A stretch of 64,000 bases of DNA from an uncultured Mucilaginibacter sp. (GCF_946479965.1 NZ_CAMLHX010000011.1:30177-94176); one strand, 5' to 3'. Positions 52,471-61,371 are shown, counted from the first letter of the stretch. The notes: generated from the letters alone by a model not told the origin. A program made the numbers and translations.

Positions 52471-53541
52471 TTAAAACAGCGTCGTTTGCTTACCCCCTTT
52501 GGGGATGAACAGCGTATGATCCAACGGCGGCATCTCTCGCCCCGCTAAAAAGCGATTACATGCCATTTTAAATAACTGATGGATAGATTGCGCTATTTGT
52601 CCATCCCCGCTCATACGCCGTCCAAAATCGCTGTCATTTAAATTGCCGCCGTGGCAGGCTTTTATGGCGTTTAGTACCTTTTCTGCTCTATCAGGGAACG
52701 CTTTGTAGATCCAATCGGTAAAAATCTCCGCAATGCTGCCATTCAATCGTACAATTGTAAAGCCGGCTGACATCGCGCCCCTGTCGGCTGCAGCTTTTAT
52801 AATATCAGGCACTTCGTTGCTATTTAATCCGGGAATAATTGGCGCGGCCATTACGCGCACAGGTACGCCCTTTTCTGCTAACTTTTGGATAACGCCCAAC
52901 CTACCACTCGCCGTTACTGTACGCGGCTCCAGTTTTTGGCGTAACTGCTCGTTTAACGATGTTATCGAGAGGTTTACGTGGATAAGGTTAAGTTTGGCCA
53001 ATGGTTCTATGATATCTAAATCTCGTAAAATCACATTGTTTTTTGTGATGATGCTCACCGGGTTTTTGTATTGCAAAAATATCTCAAGCAATCTGCGTGT
53101 TATTTTAAGCTTGCGCTCAATAGGCTGATAACAGTCTGTATTACCCGACATCATAATGGTTACAGGCTGATAGTTTTTCTTGTTAAAGTACTGTTCCAGC
53201 AATTCGGGGGCGTTACGTTTAACTACTATTTTCCTCTCGAAATCAAGCCCGGCGCTAAAACCATAATATTCGTGACTGTTACGGGCATAACAGTATATGC
53301 AGCCGTGCTCACAACCCTGGTAGGGGTTAATAGAGTACATGTGACTAAGGTCCGGACTGTTTGATTCGCTTACTATCTTTTTGGGCGTCTCTTCAAAAAG
53401 TTGTGTGGCGCTGTTTTCCAGCAAAGGTTCGTCTAATCCTTCAATATGATCGAGTACATATTTGCGTTTCAGAAACTTGTTATCAGTATTTACCTGCGCG
53501 CCTCTCCCTTTAAAAAATTCCTGATTCTCCTGATGTGCCAT
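52471..53541 (-). CDS. PA0069-family radical SAM protein
   Basis: 356 residues. The [4Fe-4S] motif is C-x3-C-x2-C in INPYQGCEHGCIYCYARNSH, followed by YFNKKNYQPVTIMMSGNTDC, YQPIERKLKITRRLLEIF, and NVILRDLDII. The layout is like spore photoproduct lyase relatives (Rv2578c/PA0069 group) of unknown reaction. The opening segment (FKGRGAQVNTDNKFLKRKYV) is also a family hallmark. The gene is alone on its strand. A hairpin lies between its start and the downstream two-component operon end. Confidence 0.92.
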   Translation of the reverse strand: MAHQENQEFFKGRGAQVNTDNKFLKRKYVLDHIEGLDEPLLENSATQLFEETPKKIVSESNSPDLSHMYSINPYQGCEHGCIYCYARNSHEYYGFSAGLDFERKIVVKRNAPELLEQYFNKKNYQPVTIMMSGNTDCYQPIERKLKITRRLLEIFLQYKNPVSIITKNNVILRDLDIIEPLAKLNLIHVNLSITSLNEQLRQKLEPRTVTASGRLGVIQKLAEKGVPVRVMAAPIIPGLNSNEVPDIIKAAADRGAMSAGFTIVRLNGSIAEIFTDWIYKAFPDRAEKVLNAIKACHGGNLNDSDFGRRMSGDGQIAQSIHQLFKMACNRFLAGREMPPLDHTLFIPKGGKQTTLF

Positions 53542-53547
53542 TAAGCA

Positions 53548-53572
53548 AAATTGCTAATTATTTTAGCAATTT
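53548..53572 (-). terminator. Terminator-like hairpin after the NarL-type operon
   Basis: AAATTGCTAA (53548-53557) pairs with TTAGCAATTT (53563-53572) around a 5-nt loop. It overlaps the stop codon of the response regulator at 53572. Confidence 0.5.
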
Positions 53573-54207
53573 CACAATTCTATCAGTTTATTTTTTATAG
53601 CATAAAGCACCAGCCCAACGCGACTTTTTATTTGAAGTTTTTCAAAAAGCTGATCGCGATAGCCGTCCACAGTGCGAACGCTGATGCACATCTGGTCGGC
53701 AATTTCCTTGTAGGTAAGTTCTGTGCCCGATAGCTTGAGGAACTCCATTTCACGGTTGTTTAACTTAACAGTATCAACAGGTTTGTTAAAGTTACTGATG
53801 AGGTGGCGTGTTACAAATTGCGGAAAATAAACTTCGTTTTGCGATACGTTGTTTAGCGCCTGTTCAAACTCATAAGGCTCTGCATCTTTTAACAAGTAGC
53901 CTTTTACGCCCAGTTTTACCATTGCCAACACCTTGTCGGCATCCTCAAACATGGAGAGAACAATGATATTTATTTCGGGATAATTGCTTCTCAGCCATTG
54001 AGCCGTTACTATGCCATCCATTTGGGGCATATTAATATCCAACAAAATAATATGTGGTTTAAATTTGGGCGAGATTTTCCGCATCAGGTGCTGCCCGTTA
54101 GCAGCTTCAAACATGATCTGATACCCTTTCAGTCCATTAATCAAAGCCGCAATGCCGCTTCTGAACAGGTTGTGATCATCCACTAATGCTATTTGGAAGG
54201 TTTCCAT
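53572..54207 (-). CDS. NarL/LuxR-family response regulator
   Basis: 211 residues. The receiver domain has ALVDDHNLFRSGIAALI and the phospho-acceptor D57 in HIILLDINMPQMDG, with VKGYLLKDAEP. The C-terminal LuxR-type HTH is LNNREMEFLKLSGTELTYKE then IADQMCISVRTVDGYRDQLF. It is the output of the adjacent HisKA_3 kinase, which ends 18 nt upstream. Targets are unknown. It is the third gene of a membrane protein-kinase-regulator unit. Confidence 0.94.
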   Translation of the reverse strand: METFQIALVDDHNLFRSGIAALINGLKGYQIMFEAANGQHLMRKISPKFKPHIILLDINMPQMDGIVTAQWLRSNYPEINIIVLSMFEDADKVLAMVKLGVKGYLLKDAEPYEFEQALNNVSQNEVYFPQFVTRHLISNFNKPVDTVKLNNREMEFLKLSGTELTYKEIADQMCISVRTVDGYRDQLFEKLQIKSRVGLVLYAIKNKLIEL

Positions 54208-54225
54208 CAGCGTACAAAATTGTGT

Positions 54226-54999
54226 TTAGTTAGGGTTCAGACTGATGTTTATGCTACAACCTTTTGCCGGGGCTGCGTAAATAGTTGTTACAGCACCCAT
54301 CATGGCCGCTCGGCTTTCCATGTTTTTTAAACCCAAACCGGCATCGCCTGCCAACGCTTGGGGAGAAAAACCCATACCATCGTCCTCGAGGGTTAAGTTA
54401 AATAATTGTTCAGAATATTGCAAGGTGATATTAAATCTGCTTGCCGCAGCGTGTTTCAAAGTATTATTAAACGCTTCCTGAAAAATACGAAACAATACCA
54501 ATTCGCGCTGCTCGCCTAAACTATAGGTGTCGCCCGCAACCTTTAAGTTTATCTCTATAATTCCGCTGTTGTTTATTCTATCAGCCTCTGCCTCAAGCGC
54601 CTTTATAAGTCCCTGATGCATCGTGTGCTCAAAACTAAGGCTTTTTGAAAGATGGCGCAGATCTGTAATAGCCCGGCCTATCAACTCACGACTTTCGGCT
54701 ACTTTTTGCAGTTGAGCCGGGGCAGCAGCATTGGTAATTGAGGCAAGATTGAGTTTAACAAATGATAATACCTGGGTAATGTTATCATGTATCTCGCGGC
54801 TAACGTTATTAAGGGTTTGTTCCTGTACTTCTATTTGGGTTTTAAGGATTTCCTGCTGGAAGGCATTTTTAAGATGCTCTTTCTCTTCTATGTGGCGTTT
54901 TTTACGCCGGTTGTATATGCTAATGTATATAACAATAGCCAAGGGGGCAAGCAAAAAAACAAGGGTAGATAATATTATCTCTTGCTTGATGTTATCCAT
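54226..54999 (-). CDS. HisKA_3-type sensor histidine kinase
   Basis: 257 residues, small for a kinase. One membrane helix at about 9-28 (LSTLVFLLAPLAIVIYIS) has almost no exported part. A basic linker and coiled coil follow to the phospho-acceptor H71 in SREIHDNITQVLSFVKL. The HATPase region has LFRIFQEAFNNTLKHAAASR, LEDDGMGFSP and AGLGLKNMESRAAMMG. With little sensor of its own, it may rely on the multi-helix protein whose gene overlaps its 5' end by 25 nt. It pairs with the NarL-type regulator. Confidence 0.92.
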   Translation of the reverse strand: MDNIKQEIILSTLVFLLAPLAIVIYISIYNRRKKRHIEEKEHLKNAFQQEILKTQIEVQEQTLNNVSREIHDNITQVLSFVKLNLASITNAAAPAQLQKVAESRELIGRAITDLRHLSKSLSFEHTMHQGLIKALEAEADRINNSGIIEINLKVAGDTYSLGEQRELVLFRIFQEAFNNTLKHAAASRFNITLQYSEQLFNLTLEDDGMGFSPQALAGDAGLGLKNMESRAAMMGAVTTIYAAPAKGCSINISLNPN

Positions 55000-55652
55000 C
55001 TTTTACAAATAAATGCATATGTCCAGCAGCCATATAAAATAACGATAAGAGTATCGTGTATGTAAGATAAATATACTGTATTTTTAAGGGGTTCAGCCAA
55101 AAGTTTACTACGAAACATATTGAGGGCCGTTGTGCCGAAAAAGAAGAACAAGGTGCCGGTTGTCCACCAAAAATCCGGCAAGGTTTTTAAGTCGGCATAC
55201 TCTTCACTGTTAATCAAAAGGTAATAATAATACAGGCTGTACAATATAAACAGCACAGACATTACCGTATAGGTTGTAGAGTTATAATCAAATATACCAT
55301 CCGCATTAGTAAAGGCCTCAACAATGTAAAGTAATAGCAACGCGCCCGTTCCCGCGAAAACCACAGGCTTGCTGTTGATATATCTCCCAATGAGATTGTA
55401 GAACATTGCTGCGAAGGCGGGTATTTGGAAAAACAATAAAACGTTATAAATCCAGGCATTTGAATTCATCGGTATAGGGTTTGCCCTATAAGCCGCCTTT
55501 AAAGGTATTGCACCTAATTCTACCATACATGTTAACAGCATAAATAGCACCAGCATTCGCCAGTGAAACTCCTTAGCGTTAAAAAGACAAACCAACGCCG
55601 AAATGAAGCAAATCAATTCGGCGCTGGTGTATAAATTAAAAAATTGAAGCAT
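54975..55652 (-). CDS. Multi-helix membrane protein, partner of the HisKA_3 kinase
   Basis: 225 residues with about six or seven helices: AELICFISALVCLFN, MLVLFMLLTCMVELGAI, VLLFFQIPAFAAMFYNLIG, VVFAGTGALLLLYIVEA, VMSVLFILYSLYYYYLL and TLFFFFGTTALNMF. No catalytic motif. It looks like a membrane sensor module whose kinase is a separate polypeptide; the downstream kinase lacks a sensory domain. Overlap with the kinase gene by 25 nt indicates coupled translation. I do not know the family; the sensed signal is unknown. Confidence 0.75.
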   Translation of the reverse strand: MLQFFNLYTSAELICFISALVCLFNAKEFHWRMLVLFMLLTCMVELGAIPLKAAYRANPIPMNSNAWIYNVLLFFQIPAFAAMFYNLIGRYINSKPVVFAGTGALLLLYIVEAFTNADGIFDYNSTTYTVMSVLFILYSLYYYYLLINSEEYADLKTLPDFWWTTGTLFFFFGTTALNMFRSKLLAEPLKNTVYLSYIHDTLIVILYGCWTYAFICKRWITSSKR

Positions 55653-55660
55653 ATTGGGTG

Positions 55661-56617
55661 TTAATTACAATTATAGGGGCAAAGGCCACCATTGTTTTGA
55701 GGCTCGATTTTCTCAGGTTTCCATTTACCATTTTCGTTTTTTATGAAGTTGGCAATGCTTACAGGGTTGCAATTAAAATAGTCCTCTTTACTTTTATTAA
55801 CGGTCGTCAGCACGAAAGTGCTCTTTCCGTATTTAGCACTTCCATAAAAATTATTGTGGTAAGTTGCAATATATATACGTACACCTGCGAAATCGGCTTC
55901 CAGTAACATCTTATCGAGCCGCTCTTTATCAAACCAAACGCCTTTGGTTTCAACAACATTTCCATTAAAGTTTTGTACCATTCGTTTAGCATATGATACT
56001 ATCAGATTGCCATCATTACCTATTACGGCGCAGCTATTATCCGGAAAATCATCTTGGGGTGATCGAACAAGCTCACGCAGTTTGACTCCTGATGTGGAAA
56101 ATGGTTCGGGCTCAATTTTTAACGAGACACCGGCCCTATGCAATGCTGCCTTTGAATGTCCATAATAGTCGTGATGCATTTTTTCTAATGGTGAGGTAGA
56201 ATAGGCTATGCTGTCCGTTGTAGAAACTAAGATCAATTTTATCGTCTCAGATTCTGGACTTTCCTGGCCGAAATATATTCTGAAGCCATCTGTTTTAAGC
56301 CCGCCTGCGGAAGGTTGTTCTGTCGCCAACAGGTCTCGGATTGTTTTTATCATATCCTTATTTAAAAAAAAGCTTTCATTGGTATAACTTCTTCCTGACC
56401 GCGCTATGTAAAAATAGGCGATCTGTTTAAGGGCTTCATCGCGGGGCGTACCATCAAGGGCTTCATAAACAATGTCAGTAGGCGGAGCGGCAGCTTGCGC
56501 ACTGCTTTTCTTTGAAGTGATTAATGCAGGATCAATTGCACTTTTTTCATTGCCTCCAGGCTTGCATCCCACCGCGACAATAATAATCAGTACAAATGCG
56601 GATAATAGTTTTTTCAT
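55661..56617 (-). CDS. Lipoprotein of unknown function
   Basis: 318 residues from MKKLLSAFVLIIIVAVGC with Cys18 as the lipidated residue. The frame opens at 56671, but the signal peptide begins at 56617. The mature part begins with a low-complexity Lys/Ala/Ser spacer (DPALITSKKSSAQAAAPP), then a domain with FYIARSGRSYTNESFFLNKD and SCAVIGNDGNLIVSYAKRM. The C-terminal tail GGLCPYNCN is Cys-rich. No family recognised. It is separated from the next minus-strand gene by 8 nt, so it may be part of the same transcript as the two-component unit. Confidence 0.65.
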   Translation of the reverse strand: MKKLLSAFVLIIIVAVGCKPGGNEKSAIDPALITSKKSSAQAAAPPTDIVYEALDGTPRDEALKQIAYFYIARSGRSYTNESFFLNKDMIKTIRDLLATEQPSAGGLKTDGFRIYFGQESPESETIKLILVSTTDSIAYSTSPLEKMHHDYYGHSKAALHRAGVSLKIEPEPFSTSGVKLRELVRSPQDDFPDNSCAVIGNDGNLIVSYAKRMVQNFNGNVVETKGVWFDKERLDKMLLEADFAGVRIYIATYHNNFYGSAKYGKSTFVLTTVNKSKEDYFNCNPVSIANFIKNENGKWKPEKIEPQNNGGLCPYNCN

Positions 56618-56805
56618 GATTTTTAGGGTTTTAGGGTTTTCAATAATTTTCTCTAAAGTACGCCAAACCAAAACAAAACGCCCCCCGTGTTTTCACGGTA
56701 TTTCAGGCGCAAAACACTATTAAAATCCCGTTAAATGCCGCTGTTTTAAGCCCTTCTGTTTGCTCAATTTTGGGTTCAGCATTAATAGTCAATGCCACCG
56801 GGAAG

Positions 56806-56828
56806 GCCGAAAACGGATTAGAGTAGGC
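56806..56828 (+). promoter_or_regulatory. Upstream motif copy 1 (GCCGAAAACG...AGAGTAGGC)
   Basis: GCCGAAAACGGATT then AGAGTAGGC ends 12 nt before the start codon at 56841. Its twin lies at 57176-57199 before the peptidase gene. The two differ by one substitution and one added T. Confidence 0.55.
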
Positions 56829-56840
56829 GATAAATATATT

Positions 56841-57161
56841 ATGAAGAATACATTTGAAAATATAGCTGATTTTAAAACTAGCTTAATATCCGACCCCGAG
56901 TTACAAGCAGAGTTTAGAAACGATCCCGCGCAGGCTGTGCAAAATGTGAGCATAAGTCCCCTGGACAAGGATAAATGGATTTACCGAATTGTGGTAATTG
57001 CTTTAGGCGCTACAATTTTGTTGACAGTTATTGGTGTACTAATATTAATAGGCGCAGGAAAGATCACCAATGACCAAGCAGTACCGACCATTATCACAGC
57101 GTTAGGCAGCGCGGCAATTGGCGCAATTGGCGGTTTGCTTGCTCCACCTCCCAGGAAATAA
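56841..57161 (+). CDS. Small leader-like membrane protein
   Basis: 106 residues from MKNTFENIADFKTSLI. The upstream extension to 56760 covers the regulatory motif and is not used. The N-terminal ~40 residues (FKTSLISDPELQAEFRNDPA) resemble leader regions of the Nif11/nitrile-hydratase-leader type used by modified peptides, but no modified core is visible. A helix at about 52-75 (WIYRIVVIALGATILLTVIG) is followed by a Gly/Ala-rich helix ending LGSAAIGAIGGLLAPPP. The latter ending recalls an LGSAAVGALAGLLAPSP module I remember from small bacterial membrane proteins. It precedes a papain-like peptidase with the same upstream motif. Confidence 0.6.
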   Translation: MKNTFENIADFKTSLISDPELQAEFRNDPAQAVQNVSISPLDKDKWIYRIVVIALGATILLTVIGVLILIGAGKITNDQAVPTIITALGSAAIGAIGGLLAPPPRK

Positions 57162-57175
57162 ATATTTACGGGTGA

Positions 57176-57199
57176 GCCGAAAACGTATTTAGAGTAGGC
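57176..57199 (+). promoter_or_regulatory. Upstream motif copy 2 (GCCGAAAACG...AGAGTAGGC)
   Basis: GCCGAAAACGTATTT then AGAGTAGGC, 17 nt before the peptidase start. Together with copy 1 it suggests shared control of the two genes. Confidence 0.55.
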
Positions 57200-57216
57200 A
57201 TTAACATAATAAGACG

Positions 57217-57990
57217 ATGACAATGAATCATTTTTACGGATGGCGGCCCGATCTGCCCGATTTTAGAGACTTTGCATATGCTGCTCCGGTCCACGTTTTA
57301 CAGCAACTCCCTCCGACGGTAGATTTAAGCCTCCAGAGCCCGGGAGTTTACGACCAGAGAAGCTTGGGTAGTTGTACTGCGCAGGCCATAGCGGCGGCGT
57401 TGGAATTTAACTTAATAAAACAAGGCGCACAATTATTTACACCATCGCGACTATTCATTTATTACAACGAGCGTGTTATTATTGATACAGTGAACATCGA
57501 TTCGGGTGCATATTTAAGAGATGGATTGATAGTAGTTAGTAAACTTGGTGCCTGCCCGGAGTTGCTTTGGCCTTATTCTATAAGTGAATTTACAAAAAAG
57601 CCTTACCAATCCTGCTACAGCGATGCGTTGGAACATCAGGTATTGTCTTACCACCGCGTACCCCGCACACTCTCGCAAATGAAAGGCTGCCTTGCCGAAG
57701 GATATCCATTCGTGTTTGGATTCACTGTTTTCGAGTCATTTGACAGTACGGAAACAGCAACCTCCGGAGTAGCAAATATGCCACAACCAGGCGAAGCCCG
57801 TTTAGGGGGGCATGCGGTAATGGCGGTTGGTTATAATGACGAAACACGGCGGTTTTTGGTAAAAAACAGCGGGGGCGAAGAATGGGGTTTAGACGGTTAC
57901 TTTACTCTTCCGTATGATTATTTACTCAATGAGGGACTGTCAGACGATTTTTGGACCATCAGATCGGTGGAAATAACAAATCACCATTAA
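57217..57990 (+). CDS. Papain-like (C1-family) cysteine peptidase
   Basis: 257 residues from MTMNHFYGWRPDLPDFRDF. The opening resembles other bacterial C1 enzymes that begin with G-W-x-P-D-L-P-D-x-R-D. Catalytic residues: Q and C53 in YDQRSLGSCTAQAIAAALEF, H199 in GGHAVMAVGYND and N217 in VKNSGGEEWG. It has no signal peptide or propeptide, so it is probably cytoplasmic and active without maturation. It follows a leader-like small membrane protein with an identical-type upstream motif. A strong hairpin ends the unit. Confidence 0.88.
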   Translation: MTMNHFYGWRPDLPDFRDFAYAAPVHVLQQLPPTVDLSLQSPGVYDQRSLGSCTAQAIAAALEFNLIKQGAQLFTPSRLFIYYNERVIIDTVNIDSGAYLRDGLIVVSKLGACPELLWPYSISEFTKKPYQSCYSDALEHQVLSYHRVPRTLSQMKGCLAEGYPFVFGFTVFESFDSTETATSGVANMPQPGEARLGGHAVMAVGYNDETRRFLVKNSGGEEWGLDGYFTLPYDYLLNEGLSDDFWTIRSVEITNHH

Positions 57991-58037
57991 ATTCAAATCA
58001 GTAACCAAATCTTGCCTAAACCTTCATCTCATATATC

Positions 58038-58074
58038 AGCCGGCTCCGTTTCGCGGGGGAAATCGGGGTCGGCT
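58038..58074. terminator. Terminator after the peptidase gene
   Basis: AGCCGGCTCCG and CGGGGTCGGCT form an 11-bp stem with two G-T pairs, shortly after the peptidase stop and just before the convergent LUD gene end. Confidence 0.7.
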
Positions 58075-58076
58075 AT

Positions 58077-58715
58077 TTACCCATCCAACAAAAAAACAAA
58101 CAACTCCTTAGGCCCATGAGCACCTAAAACCAGTGTTTTTTCAATGTCGGCAGTGCGGCTGGGGCCTGTTACATTGGTTATCATTGAAGGTATATTGCTG
58201 CCATATTTTTCTTTCAGTAGTTTAAAGCCATCTTTCAGGTCGGTAACCATTTGCGAGGTGTATGCCAACACAATGTGTACAGACGGATAGATACTCAAAC
58301 GGCGGCCCGCCATACCGGCGTTAGATAGCAATACGCTACCATTGCGGGCAACCAGGGCTTCGCATAAAGTAAAGCCTACTTCCGCTTGTTCAAAATCTTT
58401 ATCCGTTTCAAAATAAGGGTATTCGTAACGATCAAGCAGTTGCTGCAGCTCGGGTTCCCAGCAGTATATTTTGCGCCAGCTGCGTTCCTCGGCAAGTGTA
58501 AGCAGGTTTTCAATAAACTGCACTTCATCCTCACAAAAAGAAAACTGACCCGCTACTGCGGTAAATTCTTCGGCAAACATCACTTCCAGCAGATCATCAG
58601 CCGGTGGGTAGTGCGGCAAGTTTTCCAGGTTGGGATAGGGGTTGTCCCTTTTTTCCAAAAGCGCCTGCCTTATTTTTTTCAGCAGCTTTTCTTTTGATGT
58701 AGTGATGTTCCGCAT
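58077..58715 (-). CDS. LUD-domain protein (LutC/YkgG-like)
   Basis: 212 residues from MRNITTSKEKLLKKIRQALL. The LUD fold is visible: EVGFTLCEALVARNGSVLLS, RRLSIYPSVHIVLAYTSQMV, NVTGPSRTADIEKTLVLGAH and GPKELFVFLLDG. This is the LutC/YkgG group; in Bacillus LutC works with LutA and LutB in L-lactate oxidation. Those partners are not nearby, so the function here is uncertain. It lies downstream of ftsH behind a 17-bp inverted repeat on the same strand. Confidence 0.88.
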   Translation of the reverse strand: MRNITTSKEKLLKKIRQALLEKRDNPYPNLENLPHYPPADDLLEVMFAEEFTAVAGQFSFCEDEVQFIENLLTLAEERSWRKIYCWEPELQQLLDRYEYPYFETDKDFEQAEVGFTLCEALVARNGSVLLSNAGMAGRRLSIYPSVHIVLAYTSQMVTDLKDGFKLLKEKYGSNIPSMITNVTGPSRTADIEKTLVLGAHGPKELFVFLLDG

Positions 58716-58727
58716 TTTATATCTTAA

Positions 58728-58782
58728 AGCAGAAAGCTTAAAGCTGAAGGCCCTTTGGTCTTTTCGCTTTAAGCTTTCTGCT
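58728..58782. repeat. Perfect 17-bp inverted repeat between the LUD gene and ftsH
   Basis: AGCAGAAAGCTTAAAGC (58728-58744) and its complement (58766-58782) enclose a 21-bp loop. It is both a strong hairpin and a likely member of a dispersed family. Confidence 0.7.
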
Positions 58783-58789
58783 AAATTTT

Positions 58790-60904
58790 TTATTCGTTGC
58801 CTGAAGCTTCTTTTTCTTCAGGGTTCCTGTTAAACGTTCCTGAATGATCAGCAACACCCTCATGTGTAAGCGAATGCGCTGCAGGCTCTTGGTTAGATTC
58901 TGTAGGGCCGTTAACAAACTCATCGTAAGTGGTGCGGTTATCAAACGGTCGTTTACCTAAAATCTCTTCCAGATCTGATTGGAACAAGATCTCTTTCTCC
59001 AACAGTTTGTCGGCTAGTTTTATCAGGCCATCCTGTTTATCCAATAATAAAGCTTTGGTACGCGCATAAACTGCGTTTATTTGGTTGCGCACTTCCTGGT
59101 CTATTAACTCAGATGTTTTTTCTGAATATGGTTTGTTAAACTGATACTCGCCTTGTGTATCATTAAATGAAACGTTACCCACCTTTTCATTCATACCATA
59201 AATGGTAACCATTGCGTAGGATAGCTTGGTGATACGCTCAAGGTCGTTCTGTGCACCGGTTGAGATCTTGCCGAAGGTAATATCCTCAGCCACGCGGCCA
59301 CCCATTGTCATACACATACCGTCTTCAAGCTGTTCTATTGTATATAAAAACTGCTCTTTAGGCAAATACTGAGCGTAACCTAACGCCGCAACACCACGCG
59401 GAACAATAGACACCTTAACCAAGGGATCAGCATGCTCTAGGAACCAACCCGCAATGGCGTGACCTGCCTCGTGGTAAGCAACAATGCGTTTTTCTTCCGG
59501 CGATATGATCTTGTTTTTCTTTTCTAAACCACCTATCACACGGTCAATAGCATCCTGAAAGTCCTGCATATCTACAGCTTCCTTGTTTTTACGAGCGGCA
59601 ATAAGCGCTGCCTCGTTGCAAACGTTAGCTATCTCTGCACCGGCAAAGCCAGGCGTTTGCGCCGATAATTTTTTAGCGTCAACACCCTCAGCCAGTTTAA
59701 CAGGTTTAAGGTGGACTTTAAATATCTGCTCACGACCAATTAGATCGGGTTTATCAATTGATACCTGCCTGTCAAAACGTCCCGGGCGAAGCAAAGCTGA
59801 GTCTAGCACATCCGGACGGTTAGTTGCCGCTAGTATGATAATACCAGAGTCTGTACCGAAGCCATCCATCTCAACCAATAACTGGTTCAGGGTATTTTCA
59901 CGTTCATCATTACCACCTACAATATTGTTTTTACCACGGGCACGGCCAATAGCGTCAATCTCATCAATAAAGATGATACAAGGCGCTTTATCTTTCGCCT
60001 GGCGGAACAGATCGCGAACGCGTGATGCACCTACACCAACAAACATCTCCACAAAGTCTGAACCCGAAAGAGAGAAGAAAGGCACTTGAGCCTCGCCGGC
60101 AACGGCTTTGGCTAATAATGTTTTACCTGTACCCGGCGATCCTACAAGCAATGCGCCTTTTGGTATTTTACCACCCAGGTTGGTATATTTTTTAGGATTA
60201 CGAAGGAAATCAACAATTTCCATTACCTCTTGCTTGGCTTCTTCCAGGCCGGCAACGTCATTAAAAGTAACGGATACCTGCGATTCCTTATCAAACAAAG
60301 TAGCTTTTGATTTACCGATATTAAATATCTGCCCACCCGGGCCACCACCTGCACCGCCTGACATGCGACGCATAATAAACATCAACACCGCAGCAAAAAG
60401 CACTATCATAATAACACTTTGCACCAACCCGTTTGATAGCAGGCTATCGCGCTGGTCATATTTTATAGCGATTTTTTGCGCTTCCGGTGCATTTTTTTGA
60501 GCATTCTCAATGGATTGCTTAAGACTTTCGTATGATGGGTAGTTAAATGAATACTGCGGATCGGCTGCAGACATATTGAACGCGTTAGGAGCCTTCCGTA
60601 CATCCGCATATTGAGGCTTTTTCTCCAGGCTATCCTTTTTTATATGTACCTCAGCTATCACCAGGTCGCCGCTTTTATAAGCCATCACATAGCTAACGTC
60701 ACCGGTTTTAAGCATTTCTGTCTCAAAGCGCTTAAAATCAATAATTTTACCGCCTGTGCTTCCCGAAAAAACAGCTATCCCTATAAAAGTGGCAATAACA
60801 AGTGCGTAAACCCACATAAAATTGAATTTAGGGGGCTTAGGTGTTATCCTTTTGGCAGGGATCTTCCTTACCGGTTTTGGTTTTTCCGAATTATTATCTT
60901 TCAT
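58790..60904 (-). CDS. ftsH: ATP-dependent zinc metalloprotease FtsH
   Basis: 704 residues. Two helices bracket a short periplasmic domain (TM1 at about 28-45, TM2 near 160-178). The AAA domain follows with [19 protein letters not shown] (Walker A), [15 protein letters not shown] (Walker B), the [17 protein letters not shown], and the protease motif H478-E-A-G-H482 in [12 protein letters not shown]. It extracts and degrades membrane and short-lived proteins. It follows rsfS in a common Bacteroidetes order (43-nt gap). The C-terminus after about 640 is a variable Glu/Asn-rich tail. Confidence 0.97.
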   Translation of the reverse strand: MKDNNSEKPKPVRKIPAKRITPKPPKFNFMWVYALVIATFIGIAVFSGSTGGKIIDFKRFETEMLKTGDVSYVMAYKSGDLVIAEVHIKKDSLEKKPQYADVRKAPNAFNMSAADPQYSFNYPSYESLKQSIENAQKNAPEAQKIAIKYDQRDSLLSNGLVQSVIMIVLFAAVLMFIMRRMSGGAGGGPGGQIFNIGKSKATLFDKESQVSVTFNDVAGLEEAKQEVMEIVDFLRNPKKYTNLGGKIPKGALLVGSPGTGKTLLAKAVAGEAQVPFFSLSGSDFVEMFVGVGASRVRDLFRQAKDKAPCIIFIDEIDAIGRARGKNNIVGGNDERENTLNQLLVEMDGFGTDSGIIILAATNRPDVLDSALLRPGRFDRQVSIDKPDLIGREQIFKVHLKPVKLAEGVDAKKLSAQTPGFAGAEIANVCNEAALIAARKNKEAVDMQDFQDAIDRVIGGLEKKNKIISPEEKRIVAYHEAGHAIAGWFLEHADPLVKVSIVPRGVAALGYAQYLPKEQFLYTIEQLEDGMCMTMGGRVAEDITFGKISTGAQNDLERITKLSYAMVTIYGMNEKVGNVSFNDTQGEYQFNKPYSEKTSELIDQEVRNQINAVYARTKALLLDKQDGLIKLADKLLEKEILFQSDLEEILGKRPFDNRTTYDEFVNGPTESNQEPAAHSLTHEGVADHSGTFNRNPEEKEASGNE

Positions 60905-60947
60905 TTTTTTTATTTCAACTATTAATTATTCTAAAAGTTAACCGCTC

Positions 60948-61322
60948 TTATGCGCTTTTGTAACTTTTAATTTCAGCATCGCCCCACAGTTCCTCTACAC
61001 CATAAAACTCACGCTTGTCAGTTCTAAAAACGTGCACAACCACATTTACATAATCAAGCAATATCCACTCGCCATACTGCAAGCCCTCTTTGCGCCAAGG
61101 TTCCTGCTGGGTGGCTTTAAATATTTCTTCCTCAATACTGTTAGCAATTGCTTTTACCTGTGTGGTCGAGTCGGCGTGACAGATAACAAAATAATCAGAC
61201 ACAGAGCTATGTATATTACGAAGATCTAATCTGACAATGTCGTTCCCTTTTTTTTCCTGTATGCCATGTATGGCAAGTTCAGAAATGTAAGCGGATTCAT
61301 TTTTCGCTTTATTTTTTACCAT
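60948..61322 (-). CDS. rsfS: Ribosomal silencing factor RsfS
   Basis: 124 residues from the ATG at 61322. A TTG at 61325 one codon earlier is less likely. The Oligomerisation-type RsfS fold is visible: DIVRLDLRNIHSSVSDYFVI, CHADSTTQVKAIANSIEEEI, GEWILLDYVNVVVHVF and REFYGVEELWGDAEI. RsfS binds L14 of the 50S subunit and blocks subunit joining in starvation. It is the first gene of an rsfS-ftsH unit and divergent from birA. Confidence 0.94.
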   Translation of the reverse strand: MVKNKAKNESAYISELAIHGIQEKKGNDIVRLDLRNIHSSVSDYFVICHADSTTQVKAIANSIEEEIFKATQQEPWRKEGLQYGEWILLDYVNVVVHVFRTDKREFYGVEELWGDAEIKSYKSA

Positions 61323-61332
61323 CAAAAAGAAT

Positions 61333-61340
61333 TAGTTTTG
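61333..61340 (+). promoter_or_regulatory. -7 element TAGTTTTG for birA
   Basis: A perfect TAnnTTTG, 31 nt before the TTG start of birA. It sits in the 49-bp divergent gap with rsfS. Confidence 0.5.
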
Positions 61341-61371
61341 AAACGTTTTTGAGTAAGTCATTATTATAACA

